Source: Lacipirellulaceae bacterium
GTDB taxonomy: Bacteria; Planctomycetota; Planctomycetia; Pirellulales; Lacipirellulaceae
DNA length: 64,000 nt
Direction of reading: 5' to 3'
NCBI GenBank assembly: GCA_040218535.1
Contig: JAVJRG010000005.1
Location: 372,001 to 436,000, forward strand
Part shown: positions 1-9,826 of the stretch, in pieces
Layout of the letters: the number at the start of each line of letters is the position of its first letter
How positions within the stretch are numbered: position 1 is the stretch's first letter
Notes under the pieces: generated by a model
The model's input: only the letters and a program-made list of their open reading frames with translations
The model's database searches: none
Told to the model about the DNA's origin: nothing
Program-made: the position numbers and the translations under genes

Positions 1-69
1 AACCCCAGCGCGTTTGTAAAGCAACCACCAAGCCCTATTAACCTAATCCCCTAATAGCTAAGCCCTACT

Positions 70-2340
70 ATGAGCAACGGCAACACTCAAAAACGAACCC
101 GCCAGCAGCGCGTTGCAGCAGTTGAGCTTCAACCGGGGGTCTGGCGTACCCTTTGGTCGAATCTTCAGCGCGGCGGGGTTTTGCTGCGCATTGGTTTGGC
201 TGCTGGGGCCGCTTTGTTCTTGTGGGCTTTCACGCAAAGCTGGGATCCGCCCTTTGAGTATCAAAAGGGTGAAATCCCTCAACGTGATCTGGTCGCGCGG
301 ACTGATTTCGAACAGCTTGATGAGAAAGCGACCGAGGAAGCGAAAGAGAAGGCACGAAAGCTGGCAGTTGCCATCTTCAATCAAGACCCGGCGCCTCTGG
401 AACAGATGCGTGCCCAACTAGTCGGAGAGATCACGAAGCTACTTGCTGCCAAGTCATGGGAAGAAGTTGACTCGAACCTGTGGGCGGAGTTTCAGCCACC
501 TCTAGCCCCAGGGACTCCTGACCCGACCGACGAACAGCGTGTCGCTCAATTCGAGCGATTTCAAGAGGCGTTCAGCGAAGAAGGGGCCATCGATAAGTTT
601 GCCGAGGAACTGGCCGCTGTGATGGCACCTTTTGAGCAGTGGGGTCTGCTTGAGCCATTGCCTGCCGAGTGGGATGCCAACTTTGAGAAGATCGAGGTTC
701 GCACCAAGGACAGCGAGTCGTTCGGTGCTCAGAAGGAAGTTTCCGAAGTTCTCATTGAGAACGTCGCCGCGAAATTGCAGCAATCACTCAATGAGCGGCT
801 TAGTTCGTTGGAACTTGCTCAGAAAGTTTTCGCCTGGCTCCGTCCGCGGCTAAAGCCGACGCTTGTTGTTGACCATGATGCGACGCATCTGGCACAAGAC
901 GAGATGGCAGAGAACGAACCGCCGGTCACCAAGCCTTACCGAGCTGGTGAGGATGTTCTGGCCACCGCGGGAGAACCGCTCTCCGAAGACGCCATGAAGC
1001 TCCTGGAGTTGGAGTACCAGCAACAAAGCTCAGATCGCACTTTTGCTGAAAGGCTGCAACGATCCGTTTCGATCTTAGGAATGTTCGTTGCGCTCTACAC
1101 ACTATGCGCTGTGTATATCTATGCTCGAGAGCCAAAAATTATCAACGAGCTTTTGCGTTTGGTGACGCTCCTCTCACTAGTGGTGATTACCGTAGCTTTG
1201 GCAAAGATCATCAATCAGTACAGTTCAGCAGTTGATGTGCTGCCGTTGCTTCTGTGCGGGATGACCTTGGCCATTGCTTATGGACAGGAGCTTTCACTGC
1301 TGATCTCAGCGTGTATCGCGCTGATTATTGTGTTGACGAACGGTCACGATTTCCCACAAGCATTAGTGCTGACGGCGACGACCGCAGGCGCTATTCTGGT
1401 TCTGAAGCAGGTGCGCACCCGTAGCAAGCTACTGCTGGTTGGTTTTACCGCTGCTGTTGTTGGCTTTCTGACAACCTTAGGCGTTGGCACCCTCTATGGT
1501 CGTCCCCTGCCGTTGCTACTCGAAGAAGGGGGGCACTTGGCCCTTTGGTCGGTGATTGCGGGTTCGCTCATGACCGTCTTGCTGCCAGCGGTCGAAAGAG
1601 CCTTCAATGTGCTGACCGATATGCGTCTGTTCGAGCTTGGCGATCCGGCATTACCTCTTCTGCAAGAGCTCGTTCGCCGTGCCCCAGGCACGTACAACCA
1701 TTCGATTACCGTTGCTTCGCTGGCGGAATCGGCCGCGGAAGCGATCGGTGCGCGTGGGTTGCTCGTTCGCGTGGGTGCTTACTATCACGACATCGGCAAA
1801 ATGCTCAAGCCGGGATACTTTATTGAGAACCAAGGCCAGGGCGACAACCGGCACGATTCGCTGATGCCGGCGATGAGTACCTTGGTGATCATCGCCCACG
1901 TCAAAGACGGCGCTGACCTCGCGCGGCAGAACAACATCCCGGAGGCGTTGATTGACTTTATCCAGCAACATCACGGAACGACTTTGGTCGAGTACTTCTA
2001 CCGACAGGCGAACGAGCAGCGTGAGAAGGAAGATCCCGAAGGGAGCGAAGTTGATGAGAGTTCATTCCGCTATCCCGGGCCCCGTCCACAAACGCGGGAA
2101 GCGGGCGTTCTCATGCTTGCAGACGCTGTCGAAAGTGCTAGCCGAGTGTTGAAAGAGCCCACGCCGTCGCGAATTGAGAGCTTGGTCGAAGACCTGACGA
2201 TGAAGCGGCTGCTCGATGGTCAGTTTGACGAATCAGGTCTGACGCTGGAAGAAGTGCGCAAAGTTGGCGAAAGTTTGGTAAAATCACTGACAGCGAAATA
2301 CCATGGGCGAGTCAAGTACCCCGACCAAGTGACCGCTTAA
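70..2340 (+). CDS. pgpH: PgpH-like 7TM HD-domain phosphohydrolase
   Basis: A membrane HD phosphohydrolase of the 7TMR-HD family; characterised members (PgpH) hydrolyse cyclic di-AMP. The 756-residue protein has one N-terminal membrane helix (about 36-55), a long hydrophilic extracytoplasmic region (about 60-330), a multi-helix membrane block (about 337-510) and a cytoplasmic HD domain. The HD ligands are visible: H544 in YNHS and H573-D574 in the YYHDIGK motif, with a later HH pair in QQHHGTT. It is followed at 55 bp by ybeY and then a CorC-like gene, a common bacterial neighbourhood (phoH-pgpH-ybeY-corC); phoH, if present, lies outside the window. Start chosen at the ATG that gives a short basic N-terminus. 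The family is clear; the substrate is inferred. Confidence 0.9.
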   Translation: MSNGNTQKRTRQQRVAAVELQPGVWRTLWSNLQRGGVLLRIGLAAGAALFLWAFTQSWDPPFEYQKGEIPQRDLVARTDFEQLDEKATEEAKEKARKLAVAIFNQDPAPLEQMRAQLVGEITKLLAAKSWEEVDSNLWAEFQPPLAPGTPDPTDEQRVAQFERFQEAFSEEGAIDKFAEELAAVMAPFEQWGLLEPLPAEWDANFEKIEVRTKDSESFGAQKEVSEVLIENVAAKLQQSLNERLSSLELAQKVFAWLRPRLKPTLVVDHDATHLAQDEMAENEPPVTKPYRAGEDVLATAGEPLSEDAMKLLELEYQQQSSDRTFAERLQRSVSILGMFVALYTLCAVYIYAREPKIINELLRLVTLLSLVVITVALAKIINQYSSAVDVLPLLLCGMTLAIAYGQELSLLISACIALIIVLTNGHDFPQALVLTATTAGAILVLKQVRTRSKLLLVGFTAAVVGFLTTLGVGTLYGRPLPLLLEEGGHLALWSVIAGSLMTVLLPAVERAFNVLTDMRLFELGDPALPLLQELVRRAPGTYNHSITVASLAESAAEAIGARGLLVRVGAYYHDIGKMLKPGYFIENQGQGDNRHDSLMPAMSTLVIIAHVKDGADLARQNNIPEALIDFIQQHHGTTLVEYFYRQANEQREKEDPEGSEVDESSFRYPGPRPQTREAGVLMLADAVESASRVLKEPTPSRIESLVEDLTMKRLLDGQFDESGLTLEEVRKVGESLVKSLTAKYHGRVKYPDQVTA

Positions 2341-2395
2341 TCGCTAGCCGCTGGTTGGGGCAATCGATTTCGTCAGGCGAACTTTTTGGAAAATA

Positions 2396-2992
2396 ATGAC
2401 ACCGCGAACTTCGGAACTCATCGACAACACTCAAGTCGCTTCTGGCGATGATTCGGAGCCTCCGGGGGCAGGTTCTGCTTCCGGAGTAGATTCTGTCGAG
2501 ATCGCGATATCGAACGAGCAAGCCTTGCTCACCATCGACGAAGAGGCGGTAAGACGAGCAGTGCGTCAGGTCCTCTCTGCTGGCAACGAACCCTCCGCTA
2601 CGATCAGCGTAGCAATCGTAGATGACGCTACGATGCGCCCGCTGAATAAGCAGTTTCTCGAACACGATTACACGACCGACGTTCTGAGTTTTGCACTGAA
2701 CGAAGCCGAGGAGCCGCTCTCGGGTGAGTTGATCGTCAACGCTGAATACGCGGCAAGAGAAGCTGTGGAGATCGGCTGGTCAGCAGAGGAAGAGTTTTTG
2801 CTCTACGTAATTCATGGAATGTTGCATTTGATAGGCTATTGCGATAAGTCGGACGAGTCAGCTATCAAGATGCGCGCCGCTGAGAAACAGATCCTTATTA
2901 AACTTGGCATTCAGACGAGTACTTCAGACTCGCGCTGGGCGGACGGCGGGCAAGCGAAACTCTCTGGTCGGAAAGGAACGACGCACTCGTGA
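2396..2992 (+). CDS. ybeY: Endoribonuclease YbeY (rRNA maturation)
   Basis: YbeY is a single-strand-specific metallo-endoribonuclease for 16S rRNA 3' processing and ribosome quality control. The zinc motif is seen as HGMLHLIGYCD: H140 and H144 match the family HGxxHLxGxDH, but the third ligand position (150) is Asp rather than His. The family core, with a TDVLSF strand and a SGELIVN strand, is present. At 198 residues it is longer than the usual 150-160, owing to a poorly conserved 40-residue N-terminus and a hydrophilic C-terminal tail. Its TGA overlaps the GTG start of the next gene, implying translational coupling. Identity is sure; activity with the altered ligand is not. Confidence 0.9.
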   Translation: MTPRTSELIDNTQVASGDDSEPPGAGSASGVDSVEIAISNEQALLTIDEEAVRRAVRQVLSAGNEPSATISVAIVDDATMRPLNKQFLEHDYTTDVLSFALNEAEEPLSGELIVNAEYAAREAVEIGWSAEEEFLLYVIHGMLHLIGYCDKSDESAIKMRAAEKQILIKLGIQTSTSDSRWADGGQAKLSGRKGTTHS

Positions 2993-4287
2993 CCCTTGCG
3001 GTGTTGTTTTGGACGAGCCTGACGGCGTTTTTCGCAGCGATGCTAACCAACCTTGGTTATCGCACGCTCAAGGAATTTTCACGGCACGACCTTGAGGAAA
3101 TCTGCCAACGCAATGAGCGCCACGAACGTCTGGGCCAGATCTTGCGCCTGCATGAGAATGTAGCGATCGGTGTCGAGACACTGTCGGCCTTGTTTACTGC
3201 CCTGGCAATCGTAGCTGGTGCCGCTTGTGCGACGATGCGGTGGCAGCTCCAGCCAGATGCCTCTTGGCAGAATCTCTATGGGATTGCAGCTGGGCTTGGG
3301 CTGGTGCTTGTGGCAGCGCGTACTTGGGGGCCTTGGGCTCTGTCACGTGTTTTCGCCGCTCGGTTTCTGTTCAACACGTGGCCGCTCTGGCGTGCACTGG
3401 CTGTGGTTGCCACGCCGCTTTCCTTCATTGCCAAGCTGCTGGATACGATCCTGCATCGTCTCGTTGGCCAAACCCCACAAGTGATCGATGAGCAGGCGAT
3501 CGAAGAAGAAATCAGAACGATCGTCAGCGAAGGTCATCGTGAAGGGCTCTTGGAAGACGATGCACGTGAAATGATCGAAGGAGTCATTGAGCTGGGTGAG
3601 GATGACGTTTCGCAGATCATGACCCCTCGGACGGACATGCACATGGTGTCCATCAATCTGCCGTGGGACGAAGTGATTGAGGATGTCATCGAGGCGGCTC
3701 ACACACGGGTGCCCGTCTACGGCGAGAATCGTGACGACATCGTGGGGATTCTCTACAGCAAGGATCTGCTGCCGGAGCTGTCGAAGCCAGACCAAGCAGA
3801 TCGGCTGCCAATCGTCGAGATTCTCAGGAAGCCTGTGTTCGTTCCCGAGACGAAGCGTGTTGACGATCTCTTACAGATGTTCCAGCAATTGCGGACTCAT
3901 ATCGCAGTGGTTCTTGACGAGTATGGGGGCGTCTCCGGGTTGGTCACGATCGAAGACGTGCTCGAAGAGATCGTCGGCGAAATTGTCGACGAGTACGATC
4001 CAGAGCAAGTGGAGGAAATCCAACGGATCGATGTCGACATCTGCGAAGCCCTTGGACGTGCCCATGTCGACGAGATCAACGTGATGATGGGCTTGGAACT
4101 GCCGGAGGATGGCGATTTTGATACCATCGGTGGGTTCGTGTTCACGGAACTGGGCCGCGTTCCTCAGCAGGGCGAGTCGGTGATTTGGCAAAACCAGGTA
4201 AGAGTCAGCGTCTTGGAAGTTTCCAAACGTCGGATCGAACGCGTAAAGATCGAGCGGCTCACCTCAGGTCAGCTTGAGATCGCTTAG
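2989..4287 (+). CDS. CNNM/CorC-family CBS-domain membrane protein
   Basis: A hemolysin-C/CorC-type protein with an N-terminal membrane region and a cytoplasmic CBS pair, a family linked to magnesium and cobalt transport. Hydrophobic segments occupy roughly residues 1-20, 55-80, 95-110 and 125-160. The hallmark MTPRTDM begins at residue 211 and opens the first CBS domain. The second CBS region carries VLDEYGGVSGLVTIEDVLEE, followed by a C-terminal CorC_HlyC domain (about 350-430). Translation begins at GTG 2989 inside the ybeY stop (GTGA overlap). Clustering with pgpH and ybeY is typical. The transported ion cannot be told from sequence, and the membrane half is weaker than a standard DUF21 domain. 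Confidence 0.85.
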   Translation: MTLAVLFWTSLTAFFAAMLTNLGYRTLKEFSRHDLEEICQRNERHERLGQILRLHENVAIGVETLSALFTALAIVAGAACATMRWQLQPDASWQNLYGIAAGLGLVLVAARTWGPWALSRVFAARFLFNTWPLWRALAVVATPLSFIAKLLDTILHRLVGQTPQVIDEQAIEEEIRTIVSEGHREGLLEDDAREMIEGVIELGEDDVSQIMTPRTDMHMVSINLPWDEVIEDVIEAAHTRVPVYGENRDDIVGILYSKDLLPELSKPDQADRLPIVEILRKPVFVPETKRVDDLLQMFQQLRTHIAVVLDEYGGVSGLVTIEDVLEEIVGEIVDEYDPEQVEEIQRIDVDICEALGRAHVDEINVMMGLELPEDGDFDTIGGFVFTELGRVPQQGESVIWQNQVRVSVLEVSKRRIERVKIERLTSGQLEIA

Positions 4288-4311
4288 AATCCCACTTCTT
4301 CAACTCTCCCT

Positions 4312-4381
4312 TAGCCGCGGAGCTACGTCTCCGCCGGGAGTTTGCTAGCAGCGTTCCGGCGGAGGCGTAGCTCCGCGGCTA
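4312..4381. repeat. Inverted repeat, CCGCGGAGCTACG family
   Basis: Two arms of about 26 bp (4312-4337 and 4356-4381) are near-perfect reverse complements around an 18-bp loop. The arm core is CCGCGGAGCTACGTCTCCGC. It lies 25 bp after the CorC-like stop, so the transcript could fold into a strong hairpin. There is no T-tract, so it is not a classical intrinsic terminator. Confidence 0.8.
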
Positions 4382-4510
4382 GGGACCACGTGCTCGACTT
4401 CTCTCTTGACGTTAGCCAGCGCAGCTTCCTACAGTCTCGCGACTTAGGTTCCACTTTGTGCGCAGACTCTCCCCGAGCGTCATGCGTCGTTCCTCCGATT
4501 TTCTACCGCT

Positions 4511-5890
4511 ATGCCGCGAATTACAGCAATTCTTCTCGCAATCGTTGTCGCTCCAGGCTGCGCTTCGTTGGGTGTGCCAACGCCAAGCCTTCCCACGTTC
4601 GCGGGCGAGGGAGCGCCTCCGGGCACTGCCGAATGGTGGAAGAAGAACAAGAAAAAAGCGGAATTCGTTCCTGGCGAAGGATATCGCGTTGCAGGTACGG
4701 AAGGCTTCTACGATCAGGAAGGACGACCCATTCGGACGCGCGTCGCCAAGCAGGTGAAACCGAAAGAGGGTGGCCTGCTCGCAGATGTGAAACTCAGCGA
4801 CACATTTCAAGACTTGAAAACCCAAGTCGGCATGGGCCCGGACGAACGGATTGCCCGCACCTCTTATGCTCAAGGTGAGCAACTATTCCGTGAGGAAAAG
4901 TACAACGAGGCGGCCAAGCATTTCAAGGAAACGATTGCCCGGGCTCCCGGATCGCAGCTCCAGCAGGATGCGAAGTTCCAACTGGCAGAAAGCTATTTCT
5001 TTGCAGAGAGTTACCCGAAGGCGAACGATGCCTACGAGCAGCTCATCCAGGACCATCCCAACTCTCCTCACTTAGACAAAGTGATCCGCCGCCAGTTCGA
5101 CCTGGCCCGCTATTGGGAGGCACACCACAACTACGATCCTAACTGGGTGACGACGCCGAACTTGTTCGATAAGCGACGCCCACTGTTCGACACTCTCGGG
5201 CGAGCGATCAAGAACTACGAGAACATTCGCCTGAACGATCCGACTGGGCCGCTAGCGGACGATGCCGTCATGGCGACAGCCAATTCGTACTTCCTCAGGG
5301 GCCGCTATGTCGATGCGGATTACCATTACGATTTGATCCGAAAAGAGTTTCCGCGGAGCGAGCATCAATACGAAGCTCACCTGCTTGGCTTGGAATGTAA
5401 GCTGCGCCGCTACCAGGGTTCCGACTATGGCGGTCGGCCATTGCAGGAAGCGGAAAAGCTCGCCAAGCAACTCCGACGTCAGTTCGGCGGACAGCTTGAC
5501 GAAGAGCAGCGTGGCAGATTACGAGAGCGTGAGGCTCGCCTACGGCAATTGATGGCCGTACGCGATTACGATCTGGCTCAGTACCACGAGGGAAAGAAAG
5601 AGTACGGAGCGGCTAAGTTCTACTACCAGCAAATCGCCCGAGACCATCCTCGAACGGAGGCGGCAGAAAAATCGATCGAGCGCTTGGCTGAGTTGAAGGA
5701 TAAGCCCGACGTTCCAAAAGAGCCGCTCCACTCGATCATGGAGTTGCTTCCCCAAAATGCGGAGCGGACTTCGATTGCACAGATACCGTTGCTTGAAGAG
5801 CAGCCGAAGTTGCAAGACGACTCGCAGATTCAGATGGCCACTCGGACCACCAACGAGGAGCAGTCCGATGCTGGTACGATTCAGCGGTAA
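4511..5890 (+). CDS. TPR-type outer-membrane assembly lipoprotein (BamD-like)
   Basis: A 459-residue lipoprotein. The N-terminus has a short hydrophobic segment ending in a lipobox-like APGC with C17 as the lipidation site. From about residue 117 it carries tetratricopeptide-like helices: one repeat around YAQGEQLFREEKYNEAAKHF, a second around AESYPKANDAYEQLI, and a further one near residue 365 (KEYGAAKFYYQQIARDHPRT). This matches the BamD/YfiO style of periplasmic TPR lipoprotein, but it is about twice the length of BamD and has an extra N-terminal domain rich in Lys and Glu. The downstream gene, another lipoprotein resembling LptE, overlaps its end by 23 bp, supporting a joint envelope-assembly role. 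The exact partner is inferred. Confidence 0.7.
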   Translation: MPRITAILLAIVVAPGCASLGVPTPSLPTFAGEGAPPGTAEWWKKNKKKAEFVPGEGYRVAGTEGFYDQEGRPIRTRVAKQVKPKEGGLLADVKLSDTFQDLKTQVGMGPDERIARTSYAQGEQLFREEKYNEAAKHFKETIARAPGSQLQQDAKFQLAESYFFAESYPKANDAYEQLIQDHPNSPHLDKVIRRQFDLARYWEAHHNYDPNWVTTPNLFDKRRPLFDTLGRAIKNYENIRLNDPTGPLADDAVMATANSYFLRGRYVDADYHYDLIRKEFPRSEHQYEAHLLGLECKLRRYQGSDYGGRPLQEAEKLAKQLRRQFGGQLDEEQRGRLREREARLRQLMAVRDYDLAQYHEGKKEYGAAKFYYQQIARDHPRTEAAEKSIERLAELKDKPDVPKEPLHSIMELLPQNAERTSIAQIPLLEEQPKLQDDSQIQMATRTTNEEQSDAGTIQR

Positions 5891-6404
5891 ATTCGTGCTG
5901 TTGGTCCTGCTTGGTAGTAGCCTCTCCACGGGCTGTGCTTCGTACCGTGTGGGGGCTCAGTCGCTGTATGCTCCTGACATCGCAACGGTTTATGTGCCGA
6001 TCATCGAGTCGGACAGCTTTCGGCGAGACTTGGGTGAGCGACTGACCGAGGCGGTGATCAAAGAGATCGAGTCGAAAACTCCTTTCAAGGTAGTTGGTTC
6101 GCCCGATGCGGATAGCGTTCTCTCGGTGCGCCTGGTGGGCGACCGGAAGCGGGTAACCATCGAGAATCAGAATGATGATCCGCGTTCGATCGAGATCAAC
6201 ATGGCAGTGCAGGTCACCTGGTTGAACCGCCGGCGTATTCCCATCCAGCCCGTCGCAACCGTGCCGCTCCCCCCGGAAATGTTGCCAGTCAATCAGACGG
6301 GAACGCTCATTCCCGAAGTAGGCCAATCAGTGGCCTCCGCACAGCAGCTTTCAATCCAGCGACTGGCGGAGCGTATCGTTTCGACGATGGAAGAACCCTG
6401 GTAA
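5868..6404 (+). CDS. lptE: LptE-like LPS assembly lipoprotein
   Basis: LptE is the lipoprotein plug of the LptD barrel that inserts LPS in the outer membrane. The ATG at 5868 is preceded by GAGGAG at 8 bp and gives a clean lipoprotein signal with lipobox STGC (C23). The mature part (178 residues total) has the LptE/RlpB-like run VYVPIIESDSFRRDLGERLT and then alternating strands, ending in a helix (SIQRLAERIVSTMEEPW) seen in this family. A longer upstream in-frame reading has no signal peptide and was not used. The gene overlaps the TPR lipoprotein by 23 bp and folP follows 18 bp later. Family assignment is by pattern and is moderately sure. Confidence 0.7.
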   Translation: MLVRFSGKFVLLVLLGSSLSTGCASYRVGAQSLYAPDIATVYVPIIESDSFRRDLGERLTEAVIKEIESKTPFKVVGSPDADSVLSVRLVGDRKRVTIENQNDDPRSIEINMAVQVTWLNRRRIPIQPVATVPLPPEMLPVNQTGTLIPEVGQSVASAQQLSIQRLAERIVSTMEEPW

Positions 6405-6422
6405 CCGTGCTAGGCTCAGGGG

Positions 6423-7301
6423 ATGGACCTGACTGGCAAAGATGCTCATCGAGCAACTGTTTGGCAACTGCGTACGCGCAGCCTCACATTCGGCGAACTG
6501 CCCCTATTGATGGGGATCGTGAACGTAACTCCAGACAGCTTCTCTGACGGCGGCCGATTTCTGGGCGTCGAGTCAGCAGTGAACCAGGGGCTCAAGCTCG
6601 TAGCCGAGGGAGCTGACATTCTCGACATCGGGGGAGAAAGTACGCGACCCTACTCGACCCAAGTAGAGTTGCAGGAAGAGTTAAATCGAGTTCTGCCTGT
6701 AATTGAACAACTTGCGAAGGAAACCAAAGTTCCGATTTCGATTGATACTAGCAAAGCAACCGTCGCTCGGGAGGCGATAGCACGCGGGGCGGAGATCATT
6801 AACGACGTCACCGGCCTGGAAGGAGACCCAGAGATGGTCTCCGTTGCTGTTGAATCCAACGCCGGGGTTTGTGCCATGCACATGCAAGGCACGCCGCAGA
6901 CGATGCAGGACGATCCTCGTTACGATGACATTGTCGAAGAGATCGGAGCGTATCTCGCACAGCGGCGTGATGCGCTGCTTGCCGCGGGGCTCAAGCGAGA
7001 GCGAATCTGTCTCGACCCAGGAATTGGGTTCGGAAAGACGCACCAACACAACCTCACGCTGATGGCCAGGTGCGAGGCGTTTCACAGGCTGGGGTGTCCG
7101 TTGCTCGTGGGGCACTCGCGGAAAGGGTTCTTGGCCAAGGTCATAGGAGACTCAGAGACCGATCGGGCCTCTGCGACCGCCGGATCAGCCATCGCTTTGG
7201 CACGTCAGGGGGTACAGGTGATTCGAGTCCATGATGTTCGTGTTGTCCGCGAAACTCTGCTAGCTCACCATGCCTGTGAAAGCGGAAATCTGCCAGAATG
7301 A
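6423..7301 (+). CDS. folP: Dihydropteroate synthase
   Basis: FolP condenses p-aminobenzoate with dihydropterin pyrophosphate in folate synthesis. The diagnostic motifs are in order: MGIVNVTPDSFSDGG (about 30-44), DIGGESTRP, ISIDTSKATVAREA, NDVTGLEGD, and the C-terminal GHSRKGFL (Lys and Arg of the pterin and phosphate site). Length is 292 residues, usual for the family. It starts 18 bp after the LptE-like gene, apparently in the same transcript, although the functions are unrelated. No other folate gene is nearby. Confidence 0.97.
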   Translation: MDLTGKDAHRATVWQLRTRSLTFGELPLLMGIVNVTPDSFSDGGRFLGVESAVNQGLKLVAEGADILDIGGESTRPYSTQVELQEELNRVLPVIEQLAKETKVPISIDTSKATVAREAIARGAEIINDVTGLEGDPEMVSVAVESNAGVCAMHMQGTPQTMQDDPRYDDIVEEIGAYLAQRRDALLAAGLKRERICLDPGIGFGKTHQHNLTLMARCEAFHRLGCPLLVGHSRKGFLAKVIGDSETDRASATAGSAIALARQGVQVIRVHDVRVVRETLLAHHACESGNLPE

Positions 7302-7447
7302 GGCGTCGCTAGCAGCCCTCTCTGACAGCTAAGCGACGTTGACGCAAGCTGCTGTTCGAACGATACTTAGTGGGCTATTTTGCCTATTTCCGACGGCTCC
7401 GTGAGCCGCCCTATGTCATGCCCCTCTGATCGACCTCGCTGAAATCC

Positions 7448-8752
7448 ATGTCGCTAGCAACTGAGAGAACCATCGATACTCCGGAGATTGCAACCACCGA
7501 TCTGGCTACCTACTGCGAAGAAGTTGCGCAAAGAGCCAAAGCCGCCTCTCGAGCATTAGCTCAGCTTCCCGGCGAAGTGAAGAATACTTGGCTGAAGCGT
7601 TCCGCGGAGCTCCTGCGAACCAACTTGGAACCCCTGGCGGCCGCCAACGCGATTGATCTGAATGCAGCGCCAGAGTTCGGCCTTACCAAAGCACAAATTG
7701 ATCGGTTGCGACTCACCCCAGAGCGAATCGAGTCGATAGCCGTTGCTCTCGAGCAGATCGCACAGTTGCCTGAGCCAATCGGCGAGGTGATTAGTTCGAC
7801 TGTCCGCCCGAATGGCTTGCGTATCGACAAGACACGCGTACCGCTGGGTGTCGTGTTCTTCATTTACGAATCGCGACCGAACGTCACAGCGGATGCAGCG
7901 GCGATCTGCGCTAAAGCTGGTAACGCAGTGATCCTTCGTGGTGGCAAAGAAGCGATGCAATCTAGTCGAGCGATTGTGGTGCTCCTGCAAAAGGCAGCCC
8001 GCGAAGTCGGTTTTCCTGCTGATGCTGTGCAGTTGGTTTCCACAACGGATCGTGCCGCTGTTGGTCATTTTCTAGGTCTTTCAGAACTAATTGACGTCGC
8101 CATCCCTCGCGGTGGTGAAGGTCTCATCCGGCGGGTGGCGGCAGAGGCAACAATGCCAGTCATCAAGCACTACGACGGCAATTGCCACGTCTATGTGGAT
8201 GCTACCGCCGATTTGGAGATGGCCGAGCAGATTGTCGTGAACTCGAAGTGCCAGCGCATGGGAGTCTGTAACGCAGCCGAATCGCTACTTGTCCACGCCG
8301 ATGTCGCTAGTGAATTTCTGCCGAAGATCGACAAGTCGTTGGCGGATGAAGATGTTGAAATCCGTGGCGATGAGCGCAGTTGCGAACTCATCAGCCGTGC
8401 TGTTGCTGCCTCGGACGAAGACTACGGTGCTGAGTTTCTTGGCCCCATCATTTCGCTCAAGGTGGTGGCTTCTGCGAGAGAAGCGATCGAACATATCAAT
8501 CGTTACGGATCGCACCACACGGATGCGGTGGTGACGGAAGATTTGAAGGTTGCCACGAAGTTCGCCAACGAGGTTGATAGTGCGGCAGTCGTGGTGAACG
8601 CTAGTACTCGTTTCAACGACGGTGGCGAGTTCGGATTGGGGGCGGAAATAGGAATTAGCACCGATAAGTTTCATGCCCGCGGCCCCTGCGGAGTCGATGA
8701 ACTCACCAGCTACAAGTATGTTGTCAATGGATCAGGTCAGGTGAGGAGTTAG
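7448..8752 (+). CDS. proA: Glutamate-5-semialdehyde dehydrogenase
   Basis: ProA reduces gamma-glutamyl phosphate to glutamate-5-semialdehyde in proline synthesis, using NADPH. The protein (434 residues) shows the family's [19 protein letters not shown] segment, the [13 protein letters not shown] cofactor loop, and the catalytic Cys C274 in [10 protein letters not shown], plus the C-terminal [13 protein letters not shown] motif. The N-terminus is about 15 residues longer than in E. coli. proB is not adjacent. A 146-bp spacer separates it from folP and contains a small GGCTC hairpin (7394-7408). Confidence 0.97.
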   Translation: MSLATERTIDTPEIATTDLATYCEEVAQRAKAASRALAQLPGEVKNTWLKRSAELLRTNLEPLAAANAIDLNAAPEFGLTKAQIDRLRLTPERIESIAVALEQIAQLPEPIGEVISSTVRPNGLRIDKTRVPLGVVFFIYESRPNVTADAAAICAKAGNAVILRGGKEAMQSSRAIVVLLQKAAREVGFPADAVQLVSTTDRAAVGHFLGLSELIDVAIPRGGEGLIRRVAAEATMPVIKHYDGNCHVYVDATADLEMAEQIVVNSKCQRMGVCNAAESLLVHADVASEFLPKIDKSLADEDVEIRGDERSCELISRAVAASDEDYGAEFLGPIISLKVVASAREAIEHINRYGSHHTDAVVTEDLKVATKFANEVDSAAVVVNASTRFNDGGEFGLGAEIGISTDKFHARGPCGVDELTSYKYVVNGSGQVRS

Positions 8753-8791
8753 CCCCAACCTGCCGCTGATGAAACGCAAAGGAGTGCGTGG

Positions 8792-9826
8792 ATGTCCGAC
8801 GATACCCTAAGCCAGGAAGAGATGGATAGCCTGCTCGGGGGAGGCGATGCGCCCGGCGAATCCGACGAATCGGGAACTCCGGCACCACGACGCCAGAAAG
8901 TGACCGTCTACGACTTCAAGCGTCCTGAACGCGTCGGCAAAGAGCAGATGCGTGCCCTCCAGACAATGCACGAGGGCTTCGGGCGTAATTTTGGAGCCTC
9001 ACTCTCGGCACTGTTACGGACGATTGTTGAGGTGAAACTCACGAGCGTCGACCAGCTCACCTATAGTGAATTCGTTTTCAGTCTTGAGAATCCAACCTGC
9101 TTTAATCTGGTCAATGCCGAGCCGCTTGAAGGGCAACTCATTCTCGACCTGAACCCTTCGATTCTCTTTCCGATTATCGATCGCATGCTGGGTGGCAGTG
9201 CGAATTCCCCACCGCCTGCCAGGCGACCGCTTACCGAAATCGAGTTGCGCCTTGTCTCGAAGATTACGAATCTCTTCCTGCGTGAAATGCAGAACGCTTG
9301 GGAGAATGTTCTTGAACTCAACTTGAGCGTGGATCGCGTTGAGAGCAATCCGCAGCTCGTGCAGATCATCCCCGCGAACGAAGTGATCGTACTCGTGAGC
9401 TTCGAACTAACCGTTGGCAGTACACGGGGGATGATCAATTTATGTATCCCTTTCAATTCGATTGAGCGGATCAGTAGCAAGCTCTCCTCGAATAGCTGGG
9501 TCAGCTACAGCCGACGCCCACCCACGGCTGAGTCGATGCAGCAGATTAGCGACCACTTGGCTGAAGCTCCCGTCGAGGTAGTCGTAGAGATGGCCAGAAC
9601 CAAGATTACGACGGCTGATCTGCTCGGGCTACAAGTTGGCGACATCGTTGCTAGCGAAAAAGATGTCAACGAGCCGCTACTTGTTTCTGTTGAAGGAGCG
9701 CCGAAGTTCCACGCATCTCCCGGCCAACTCAAGGGTCGCAAGGCGATTCAGGTCGTTTCGGAGTTTCAACCAGAACACGTTCAGGTGAAACCCACGCAAG
9801 CTCAGCCTGCGGCAGAAACTACCTAG
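8792..9826 (+). CDS. fliM: Flagellar motor switch protein FliM
   Basis: FliM forms the middle of the flagellar C-ring and binds CheY-P. The N-terminus has the CheY-binding peptide (LSQEEMDSLL), followed after a short linker by the FliM core with MHEGFGRNFGASLSALLRT, and a C-terminal SpoA-like domain (about 255-325) with DLLGLQVGDIV. Length is 344 residues, as expected. It lies 39 bp after proA with no other flagellar gene in the window, so flagellar genes are dispersed in this genome. An AAAGGAG lies 10-15 bp before the ATG. Confidence 0.95.
   Translation: MSDDTLSQEEMDSLLGGGDAPGESDESGTPAPRRQKVTVYDFKRPERVGKEQMRALQTMHEGFGRNFGASLSALLRTIVEVKLTSVDQLTYSEFVFSLENPTCFNLVNAEPLEGQLILDLNPSILFPIIDRMLGGSANSPPPARRPLTEIELRLVSKITNLFLREMQNAWENVLELNLSVDRVESNPQLVQIIPANEVIVLVSFELTVGSTRGMINLCIPFNSIERISSKLSSNSWVSYSRRPPTAESMQQISDHLAEAPVEVVVEMARTKITTADLLGLQVGDIVASEKDVNEPLLVSVEGAPKFHASPGQLKGRKAIQVVSEFQPEHVQVKPTQAQPAAETT

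Noticed and set aside
5736-6326. 196-codon minus-strand frame
   Set aside because: Lies fully antisense to the LptE-like gene and the end of the TPR gene, with no protein character.
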